DNA from: Nomia melanderi
Taxonomy: Eukaryota; Arthropoda; Insecta; Hymenoptera; Halictidae
Assembly: GCF_051020985.1 (NCBI RefSeq)
Contig: NC_135007.1
Location: 1,175,001 to 1,239,000, forward strand
Direction of reading: 5' to 3'
Length of the DNA stretch: 64,000 nucleotides
The notes under the pieces were generated by a model. The model saw nothing but the letters and a program-made list of their open reading frames with translations. It ran no database searches and was not told the origin of the DNA. Position 1 is the stretch's first letter. Each line of letters begins with the position of its first letter. Both the position numbers and the translations under genes were made by a program. This document shows positions 13,201 through 25,200 of the stretch, one piece after another.

Positions 13201-16200
13201 TTTTACGAAAAGTGGTTTGGCTAGTACGAATTTGCTATGCAGCATGGGATTCTGTAGACATTTCTGAAGAGGAACCTCCCTGTGGGACGCATGAGAACGG
13301 TTTTTCTTTCGGACAAGTTAAGAAAATCTCCGTGAAGAGCGTGTGCACAGAGCTTCGGCGCTACACGGCCATTGCTCGCCGGCCAGGGCTATTTAGGGCC
13401 GTAACTACGCACTGTATTGACCTGGACCCCGGTCATTTCTTATATGTATATAAGCAATGGGTTTGGCCCTTTTTCGCTTTTTGTTTGAGTACAACATGTA
13501 TTATAAAACTTTGAAAAATTCAAACCCAGCATTTGTATCGGTGCCTGTCATCGCCACAGGTTTCAACATATATGGGAGCCTTTAGCATACATGGCTTATT
13601 CGAAAAAAATAAACATCTACATACTACTGAAATCACATGTAGCGAAATGTACGGAGATTTAATTTGAATTTTGTTTGAATTTTGCTGACGGACTCTGTAT
13701 AGTGTACATAATTTATATATAATGTAGGAGCTTGTAAAAATATATTTCCATTGAACATAAGTACACAAGTGCAATTAATCGAGAACTGAGACTATTATTT
13801 ACGTATGTATAATAGCATCACACCGTCAGGTGTCATCATCCTTAAATTCTATTACTAAAAAAAATACTATAAATTTAGAAACTAAAAAATAATAAAATTT
13901 TTTCATAGTGGAATGAAAGGTTTTGAGATTAGTCGAAAAGTAAATTTACCAAAGATAATTGTGAGGACGATTCTTAAAGCTTTGATATAAAAGCTTTATT
14001 AAAACTATATTGCAACAATTAATTACGTGTCAAGAAGTGCCCATTCGATCGAAGAACAATATCCAACGGAGACTAAACTAATTTTTTATAAGTTAAGAGG
14101 TGAATCAGAAGATTCATTTCGTGACAAGCAATGGTTGATTTGATCGTTTCAAAAGACGTTGGGATTTTCGTAATATTGCACGCACTGAAGAAAATACGAA
14201 TGCAGATCGAACAGCCGTCAATTCTTTTTCAGAAAAATTGAAGATAATTTTTGATCAAGTATTATATTCTGACAAAACTATTTTTAACGTAGATGAGACG
14301 GGGCTATTTTGGAAGAAACCCAGGCGAACTTTCATTACTCGCGAAGAATAACAGCTTCCTGGATTTAAAATTTCAAAAGATCGAATTACGGTAATAATTG
14401 CTGGAAATGCTACCGGAGACTGTAAACTGAAACTTCTTTTAATTTGTAGAGCAAAAAATTCCAGAGCATTTAACATTAAAACTACCAAGCACTTAAATTG
14501 AATTTTTGTAATTTCTCTATAGAAACTCCAAAAGTGCATCTACTGAGACTTTAGTTGACTTACAATTCAATTTGTGTATTGCCAGATCAATTTCTTTAAC
14601 CATTTCTCATAGAAACGTTATCTTTTCCATAATTGTAAAAATAAGAAATCAGGAGTGGGTCACTTTGACTCATCTGGTAGTTTTAGTGTTAAATCTATAA
14701 CTGATAAATCTAAACTAACTGTGATATGGAAATCTAATTCCAAAGCTTGGATTATAACTGCTACTGTTCATGATTGGTTGTTAAATCATTTTATACCCAA
14801 AGTTAAACAATATTGTGTTTCCTAAAACATTCCATTTATAGTATTATTACCACTAGATAATGCTACTGCTCTTCACTAAATATTTTAAAAATTATTGATT
14901 CCCACGTAAATATAATCTTTCTACTGCCAACTACGACAAGTTTAATACAACTTATAGATCAAGGAGTTATAAAAACCTTTAAAGCGTATTATGCTCGACG
15001 AACATTTGCACGAAAAATATAAATATATCTGTAAAAGATTTTTAGAAATCATTTAATATACTGAACACAGTAAAAATGATAGGTGACTCATGGATTTAAT
15101 TGAGTCATAAAACATTGCAAGCTGTATGAGAAAAGTTCTGTGCATTTTTTTTAAATGATCATACACCATTGGCTGATACTGCTATAACGCAAACGGGTGA
15201 AGAAATCGTTAATCTTGCATCTGGACTTAACTTGGAAATGGATGTAGAAAATGTTATCGACTTATTAGAATGACACGATAGAGGACTCAATACTGAAGAT
15301 CCCATCGAAATAAAAAATAACAATGCAACTTCGAAGTCTGAAGATACAACTGAAATCACGGAAAAGACGATATCGCTACCAAAATTACAAGAAGGACTTC
15401 AATTAATTGAAATAGGTGTAAATATTGTAAAAGATATCGATCCTGATGAAGAACGATCATTAATGGCAATAAATCAAATTGAACGATTCATCGAGTGTTA
15501 CCGACAACTTGAAGAGAAAAGAAGAAATCTCGACAGACAATCATGATGGACTATATGCAATGAAATTTCTATATCAGATGTATATAAAATTACTTTTCGT
15601 GTAATTATATATGTCTATTATTTATAAATATATAAACTTTACATGTGGTCTCTTCTATTATTTTTGTACATTTAAAAGAAAATGTACTGCCTAATCTAAT
15701 AAATACGTGCACCTACATAGTTATATTCATGTTCGCATACAAACATACATGTTTACCCTGTATATCCCGACTTACGTCCTCTTTGACTTGCGTCGTCTAT
15801 TTCAGAACCAATGAGGACGTAAGTCCGGGGTCCTACTGCATAAGAAGTATTAAATACGCGTGTGCAAATCGCCTAATATGTCGGGTACCGGACTGTTCGG
15901 ACCTGGCTGGAAAACTTCGGGCGGATGTCTGTGGCATTATAACACTGACTTTCCGAGAACATTTGGATAGGCTACTATCCAATCATCGGCTACTTGACGA
16001 TCGACGGCGTAAATAAATTATTTCAGCGAAGAGAGTTGTATGTTAGTTATGTACCGTCAGTTGCTGGGATCCTGGCACTCGTAACGTCATAGGCGCAAAA
16101 GCAGTCGCTCCGAGAAATCCAATCGTGAGTCCGAAAACGGCTTTTCGCGCTCTTTGTATTGTCTTCGCGACCCGATTAGTGTGCGTGAGCGTCTCAGCGA

Positions 16201-19200
16201 ATCCAGAGCGGAAAATCTGTGCGGGCAAGGCGTGTAACTTCAAATCTGATCAGTCAGAAGAGAGTCCCAGGTCGCCAGCAAGTGACAGTATGTATGACGC
16301 CCCGTCAACTGACTGACAGTAGTAGTCTGCTCATACGGTCTCGGGTTGCCTGAATATTGCAATACCATAGGCACCCGCCTGAGCCAGCCCGAATTTTTCC
16401 GGCTCGGACCGAAATAGCGGGTAAAGTGAGGCTCTGACGACATGGCAGGCTACCCGCGAGCGATCAGGACCGAGTGGTCAGATGACTCTTCCACTCGCAA
16501 TGTTTGGGCCGCTTCGGTCTTCGACGCATGATCGAAGTTGGCCACGTGGTAGTAACAAAGAACGGAAATGGGACTAAATGTGACTGAGTGAGATGTAACG
16601 ATAGAGATTAAAGTCCATAGTGCCGGCAACTTCGTTCTCTATCGTCACATCTTATTCCGTCGCACTCGGTCTCGCTTTCGTCCTTTGTTATTGCCACGTG
16701 CTAATAATAACCATGCATTAAAGACTGAGGCGGCCCAAACATTGTGAGTGGAAGAGTCGTCTTTCCGCTCGGTCCTGATCGCTCACGCGTAGCCTGCCAT
16801 CTCGTCAGAATCACACTTTACCCGCGCATCCCTAGATTAATACACAATGAAGCAAATAAAAAGTAATACATACGTTTGATCAAGGATCTCCGGACTCATG
16901 TATCTCTTTGTACCTTGTTTCAAATCGATTCTATCCGTCGATAGACGATCTTGCGTCACTGCTAGGGCAAAGTCAGCAATTACGCAACTGCCATTGGTTT
17001 TAACAAGAATGTTCTTAGATTTTAGATTACGATGCGCCATAGCTGGCTTTCCTCTGGTTCCGTGAATTTCCGTGTGTAAATATAGCAAGCCATTCACGAT
17101 ACTCAAACAGATATTGAGCATCTGATGATGCATCAGAGAGTGATGTGTTCTGCTTAAGTAATCAAAAAGTGAGCCCATTGGATGATAATGGGTCACCAAC
17201 CAAAGTTGGGTACAACTCGCTCTGCTTGTCATGTCACTTCCAACGTAACCAAGAATATTATCGTGTCTGGAGGGTAGTAATTGCGAGTAAACTTCCGTCT
17301 CTCGTGCCCATGCTGCTTCGTCGCGTGAAAAATAGATTTTTACTGCGACATTTTCGCCATGCCAAACGCCTCTCCAAACTTCCCCACCAAATCCACCATT
17401 ACCGCCGCTACCAAGGCATTCCACCAATGACACTTGCTTAGCCAACGTTCTTTGTACCAGCAATGGTAAACCAGAACCTGAGCCACTGGTTAAACTTCTT
17501 CCATCCAGGTATTCCTATTTTAATACAAAACCATACAATATATCAATTTACGAAGTCAATAAAGGGCTTGGTATCGTGTAATTTAAATACAAAACCAGTA
17601 TTAAAGTATTAAAGTAGAAAGTTGATAATTATGGTCTATACAAAAGATATAGAAAGAAAAATAATTAAATTAATAAATATGAAGAGAAAAGGTGTTAAGG
17701 AATGGAAGGAAAAAATAGGGTCATAGGTAAAAGAAAATAAAACCAAAATAGAGAAGAAAAAAATGAATTAGCGTAGATAAAAAATAATGTGCCATATTCT
17801 AAGTCCATTGATTTCGTCATTCTTCTATCAATGTGCCTTGTTAATTATAAAATTATGTATATCTTCTACCATCACTATCGGCGAACCGACAAATTTGGAT
17901 GCTGATATCTTGATAACGGCTTACGCGAAAAATTGTATTTCTATGGTTTGGGAAGGTCTGAATACGGGCTTCAAAAATATGGAATAGAAAATATAGGATT
18001 CTATTTACGAATTGTGACGTGATCTTTGCAGGACATTTCAAGGTCATGTTACGGTCAAATACTTTCAGCCGTAATATCTAGTATTTCATACCCTAATATT
18101 TTTATTTGACATATTTATTCTTATTATATGCTAGAATCCAGTGGCTAGATAGTTTAACTCAGTTTATACGTGTACCTGCCAGAAATATTAAAAAATGTGT
18201 GCCCAAGTCCAAAGCATTTGTTTGCATCGATAATATTTTTCTGTTTATATCGACTACCTCTATCCTGTAAATCTTATTCAAATTGTAATTCAGTTTGAAT
18301 TCAAATCTTTCTTCTTTGGACACATTTTATTAATTTACTATCATGTAGTTAGAGGAATGTATTAATTAAGTAAAATTTGTTTAAAACAAACTTCATCTTA
18401 TCAGTACACAGTTCAGTTAATTTTTTAGCAAGAGGCATTTTTGTGTTTTTTTACTAGATTTGTTAATATTCTTTTATGTATATGAAGAAAATAAATAATA
18501 AAAAATTGGTGGAAAAATGGCCGTTTTCTGATTTTTAATTGGTACGTTAAAGGATTAAATGATCTCATGAGTAAAGATGCACTTTGAAAATGGAGAGCTA
18601 GAGAATCCGAGACGGTTAGCCAGATAAGACAAATCCTAATTGGTAGACCCATTTTGGCTATTATGGATCTGATCTTGCGAATGAGAATGTAATTTCAGCG
18701 ACACAGCGATGCGAAAGGAATTGTCAAGTATTACAGCCGTAGACGCGACGACGATTTAGAGACACTAAAGGTGGTTATGGCGTTAAAGCGTTGAGGTTCT
18801 ATTTCCTAGGGTCTAACTCCTCAAGTATGGAATTTAATTTCAAAAATCTCTTATTCTGCGCGTAATAAAATTAAATAATGAAGTGTATACTCCTCAAATG
18901 CAGGCCAAATGCACTTATAATATATTGTAACGAAAAATTAAAACGAAACGAAGAAGAATTACATTTTGCCTAAAAAAATAAATAGTCCATCGTTGAAAAA
19001 GTTAGCACCATTTAGAGTTTTAAGATGACGCGTATACTCGTCAAACGCAGTTAACTGGTTAAATTCACAGTAGCAACTAATTGTACTGCAATCCGTATCA
19101 CCGATAATAAGAAAAATATTCAACCAAGAGTAATTCACTGGTGAGTGCACCGTTGGGAGATCACTTGATGTCTAGCGAGCGACACAAGGACAACGGGATC

Positions 19201-22200
19201 TTCCATTTTGTATTTTGCTTATAGTTTTAATTGATCACGCATAATCGTATTGACCAATAGCAATTAGCATCGTAGAAAAATGAGAATTGACCAATCAGAC
19301 TCACATGATTGAACCTAACAATCAAGTGATTTCCCAAGTGTACTTACAAAATTATAACTTTGACATCATTTATCGTCCGGGAGCAAAGCAGGCTCACTAT
19401 TTGAGTAAGAACCCGGTAGAATGCTGCGCAAGCGACAAAACTAATTGCAAAGCAAAACAGATCAAAGTTACTTAAATCAAGGATCAGAACCTCGAAGTCA
19501 TTCGTCAGATATTAAAATCAGTTTTATATACTAAACAATATTTTGACAAGTATGTATGATAGAAGTTTGTGGCCTTAAATAATTTTTGAAACTGTTAGAT
19601 AGAAAGTTCTTTTAATACAACGTTGTCGTCTTGGAGGCTATAAAACGAGTGCTCTGAAAAGGGCACTGTTTAGTTGGAGGACCCTCTTCGTCTGCGTGGT
19701 TTTCGTTTTATTTATTGCACCTCGAAACTCGAGAACGCTTCCCCTTAATTCTTTGAGCGTATGGGCACATATGCGTTTTTCAATGCTTTTAATTTCACAT
19801 ATGCAATAGCAACAATTATACAAAAGTGTATACGATTAACACTATTCCTACCGACACTTCACGTATACCTGTTCCTACCGCGACCGGTCTTTAGCACAAC
19901 TTATATCTTTCAATATAGAATTAAGATACTAGCCAATATGACAGTATAAAAATATAGTTTCTTTTATTCAGAAGTATATAATGTATATTTTATTCGTTTT
20001 TACGTTTTCCACATACGTACTTTTTACATTTTAGATAGATTTTGTTAGTCTTACTAAAAATTCTTATCTCGAAATTTCTTCTCCAGTGGTTTCTTTATAT
20101 AAAACCCATGCATTTATCCCTGTTATGTTTAGGATATTGAAAAATACCTGTAAAAGCCATCTCCGACATTTAGATTTTACCGATTTTACCGAGGCCGATA
20201 GGCAAGCGAGAACTGTAAACACTTGGAAGTGCCGTAAAGCAGTCCCTAAAAGGCACATTTCGGCTAAAATCATGCCACCACTGCATTACCTCTCCTTTGT
20301 AACGACTTTATAGTTTCGGAATTGAGTTTTCGAGAGAATACCATTACAAAAAGATATAAATCGTTCTACCGGTCAAGTGACCGGTCGTGGTAGGTAAGAC
20401 AAACAACAAATTTTTCTCAGAAAATAAACAATAAAAAAAGAAGTGAATATTGAAAAATGTATTATACGTATATTTGAGGAAAAGTTGTGAAGTTTAAAGG
20501 CGATTCAATTACGTTGTATATAGGAAATTCTAATCAAAGTTTTAAAAACGGTCACTTGACCTGTCGTGGTAGGAATAGTGTTAATATACGCATTTCTTAG
20601 CATTATTCAATTTCGCGAAACTGAGGAATTACAATTACAATTTAATTACAACTTAATTCATTGTATGAAGTAACATAACTCATCCGTCTTCAGATGAGGA
20701 ACAAAATATTCCATCCACACGGAACATTTCGGCTGGAAGTATTCAGCACTCAAAGGGTTAAGACGGCACGCATTGACGAAACGCAGACAATTAGCGTTCG
20801 ACTTTCCCTTCGCCTAGATTTTCTTATAAGTAGTGTTTCTTAAAAGAGGTATCATGTTTCGAAAGACCAAAAAAGAGAATAAGTGAGGTGTACCTAAGTT
20901 ATCCAGGTTTAACATAGTAAGGTACGAGGGAGCTATAGATTCAAGAGAATAAGAAAATTCGTCTCTAAGTATGTCCGATTTTACCTCAATTGTTTGTATA
21001 TACGAGGATCAATGAAATATAAACGAGCCTTTTATTTAAACAAAATTTATTTTATAGAAAACATCTACATTTCTACAAATTATTTTTCTGCATAATCTCC
21101 TCCTATTATGATACATTTTTCCTAACATTTTGGTAGTTTCTTCATTCCGTTCTCACAGAATGAAGATGGGCGGATATCTAATCAGCCGCGCACGAACGTT
21201 TCCATTTGATCGTTGGTCTTCGATCACTCGCCCCCAAATGCTTCTTTGAGGAATTCGAACATGTAGAAGTCACATAGTAATAAGTCGGGACTGTTAGGTG
21301 AATAGTCAAACGTTTCCAAGTGCATTACATCTGCTGGCCTGGTCTTGTCGTAGAGCAGCACACCTCGCGGAAGGGACAATCTTGTCTTTTGCGTCGATAC
21401 TGTATTCCAACTTGATCCAGGAGGCTGCAGTAGTAGGTTGCGTCGATGGTCCGACGTTTATGTAAGAAATCCACCAGTAGGATTCCCCTCCATTTCCAAA
21501 AAACCGCGCAATGTTTTCATTAGTCGTACTGGTGCAAGGACGATGTAGATGAGCTTGATTCGCAACACGTCCACGACCTTGCTTGGATTCATTGTACCAA
21601 ACCTTCACTCTTGAACATGAAAGGGCGTTGTTCTCGAACTGAGCCTGCAGTCTGTGGTAAATTTCCGCTGGTTTCACGTTTTCACGGAAGAGGAACTTCA
21701 TAATTATGCGTTACTCAATAGACACGGGTAAATACACTTTTCTCACTAATTCTCACTCACGATGAGAGCTACTAAACCAGTGAAGCTAGAAAGCAACTAA
21801 ACGGTTGCGTTTTCCCCACTTCGTCTTACCCTTTCACTACCTCATTCCTCATCAGCGGGTATTCTCCAACAACCTCCGCTAACACCGCACAATCTAACGA
21901 TAATGCCAGGGAGAGGATAAACTGTGTTCCCTTTAATTTCCCCGATCTGGCCACACTGTAGTAAACAAAGGACGGGTTTGGTTCCCCATCTCTAGGCATC
22001 TCCACCTAACGACCTCAACTGCCCAACCACACACAAATAATTTTTCCGATGCTTAGTCAATAAAGGCTCGTTCATATTTGATCGCCCCTCGTATTATAAG
22101 ACTTTATATAGACGAAAGCTTATTTAGATTGCTACGTCTTATAGAAAAAGTAACGACACCGTTCCATACAGTACACTTCGATCGCAAACTCATTCGTTCA

Positions 22201-25200
22201 CAACGTGGTAAAAATACTGAAATCCTTGTTACTATCGGTACAGTGCGTTACTTACGCGATCCAAGCCGGCCTATGGCTCAAAAGTGAAGAGGGGCAAAAC
22301 TAATGTGCCGAAACTAATTCCGCCATTACTATCGCCAAAACGACTATTATGAAGTCTACGATCTGCGGGGATTGTCTCTCAACAGTCATAACATGGTAGC
22401 CATCAACATCATGCGAAGATAGGTTATGTTCCACACCACTCAATAAACAAGACTGCGTCATCACTAAATCTCAGTTGCATTAATTGCGAAATCGAATTTT
22501 ATTGTCAGTCAGAGCTTGGAGAAGCCATTTCAGGTTAAAATGGTATTCCTTGAAAGGACGGGCAAGACATGGAGTCAGATTGTGTTCAGGCTGTCTCGAT
22601 ATGAAGTGTAGTCAATTCCGTATCAGATGAAAAGATTTAAGCGGAGGCTAGGAGCAAGAGTAGTCGGAGTCTAAGCTACTGAGAAGCAGTTGATCGCCCG
22701 CTCAGTTGACTCATGTCCTTGGCGAGGCTAGAGCCATAAATCAGAAAAAAAGACAAGGAGAAGGGAGATAGATAATTCTAGCTTGTTCAACATCGAGGTG
22801 GCTACTGAAGCCTGATCTATACTCTTCGTTTTTCAAGATCTAATCTGCTATAAGATATAATTTGTGACATAATCGTTATTACACTTTTTTTAGGAATAGT
22901 AATTCGGAAGGAAGCGTCAAGGACGCCGATGTGATCAGTTCCACCGAACGAAGGGTAATTTGCATAGAGACATGTTGTCTGAAGAGAAACTTAAACACAC
23001 TCCGAATGAAAAGAAATTTTAATAAAGAAACATCACAACTGTTTTGTTATTACCACCAATGCAGAGAACGGCCCCAAAACCTTCAACATCGTCACTGTTG
23101 AAATGAATAGCGCGAACCAGCTCGTGGAACCTTCAAAGACTAATGTCTCATTCCGTCAAGAGCGGTCGAAGCAATCAGGTCTACCAATGAGTCAGAAATT
23201 TTTACATTCCTATAGCGGTCTACTGATTAGTTTAATTGTTTTTATATTACTACAGTTTTTTAAATTGCACTGTATATTTTTCAATTCATACTTTTGTAAC
23301 TGATATCAAGACGAATTGAACGATCTGATAAAACATGACGCCGAAATGACCTTGAGGATTGAAATTTGAACTGAATGAAGAGAATTTCATCGCGGAAAAG
23401 TATTTAATTAGAATTAATTTTATATATTAACTGAATTATGCTTCAATATTTGTTTTATAATGTTATGATCGTTTAAGAATATGTTAATACAAAATTCAGC
23501 GAATATTGACTCGGCGCTTACATTGTTCCAATTGACAACATACAGCAATTAATAGAAAGAATTCACACAGCTTTTGACACAGTTTGTTTGGAAAACATCG
23601 TAGCTGACACAAATAGCAATTTATTTCATTGAGGAGAGCTGTGTTTTAAGGAAAATGGATCAGACTTTCACATTTCAGCAGATCTTTGAAATCGTTTTGA
23701 CATTGGTGTTACGAGCCGAGGGCTAGTGAGTCAATTGCGTGACCGAGGATTGTTGGTAGCAGGGAAATCATAGATGAGCCAGTATCTCTTTCACCACTGG
23801 GTGCTTCGATTGAAAGTAGGGAATGATTTTACCTTGTAACTCTTTAAAAAGTAATTAAGATACACTTCGAGCGGTAAAAGTGTACTGCTATGGGAATGTT
23901 CTAGTACTGTAATTTCAAAAGGATGTGGTCGTTAAAGAAGTTTGAATTCAAAATAAAGGAAACCACTTACAATATATTCTGCATATTGAATCGTGGAATC
24001 TAAGTCGCGTTCTCTGGGTGTTAACGCACTGAGAAATGCAGAGGTAGTTCTAACTGTAATTATACATACTGATTAAATTACGTTTGAAAGGGACCATGAA
24101 CCCGATGTTGTTATTTATCTCTCATCATGACTTGACTCGAAATGAACTCGATGATGAGCAAATTGGTGGCCCTTATATACCAAAAAATGGACTAAACATG
24201 GTGGTAGGGGTACGTGTATGCGCTTACTAGATTTCTTAGTTGGTGAACCTCCGTGAGGAACTTGACTTTTTTTGAATATACAAACGATCTCACCTAGAGC
24301 AGCATACAGCTTCCAGAAACAGGAAAAGAATCATGCAGGAAAACTCAGTACGTAACATTGGTTACAAGAATATTAGTTCAAAAATATATAATGTAATTTA
24401 AGGATATATTCTCTGTGAAAGTCGCAAAAAATTATCAGTTTTTACGAATTTCTTTTTAATAACGGTTAATATTTTCAGTTTTTTGTAGCTTATTTAATTA
24501 TTTGTTGAATATACATAATGATTTTTTATACAGTGTTATTACATTTTTTCTTGGTATTTCTCGGTACAAAATAAACACATGTCTTGAAAATCTCATTATA
24601 GTGTTATGAGTGATTAAAACACTCAGGATAATTATGTTGTTATCGCCTAAACTAGAATAATATTTTTATATTGAATTCATCATAGTTTTTTATTTACAAA
24701 TTATTGAAAGAGAAACAAATTCTGGAATTTGCTTGTTTCACCGTTTCCCATTTTGCTAATATTTAATATAAATTATTTATTCTATGTCCGACGATAACGA
24801 TAAGCATACTGATTAATAATATTTTTTACTTTCTTATTTCAGTCCACCCTGAGTGATCCAATCGTTGGCACCACCAAGATACGATTTTTAAGATACTTAA
24901 TTATTCTAGACCAAGAAATACTGAGAAAAAATTAATCAACACTGTCTAAAAAATTATTATGAATAACTAAAAAATAACTAAATAAATTACAAAAAACTGA
25001 AAACCTTAGCCAATATTAAACAAAAATTCATGAAAATTGATCATTTTCTACCCTCACAAGGAAGTATCCTCTTAAAAATCCTAATGCAACCTTAACTTTT
25101 TAACGATAGAAAAGCTTTTCGAAAATTGTATTGCTAGTTGTAGTCTATTCAAGGAAAGAGACCACTCTAATGAGTAACAAAATTTTGTTTTTCTGTTTTA

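Noticed and set aside
15645..16016. 123-residue plus-strand open frame in sax intron 5
   Set aside because: No recognisable domain; spans AT-rich and GC-rich segments with different composition.
20757..20765. CAAAGGGTTAA resembling a piggyBac right end, and GCCCTTTGTGG at about 7511 as a matching left end
   Set aside because: The two are 13 kb apart across a sax exon, with unlike subterminal sequence, so they cannot bound one element.
23525..23635. Mariner C-terminal fragment reading IDNIQQLIERIHTAFDTV
   Set aside because: Suggestive, but too short and without any catalytic block; mentioned only in the intron note.
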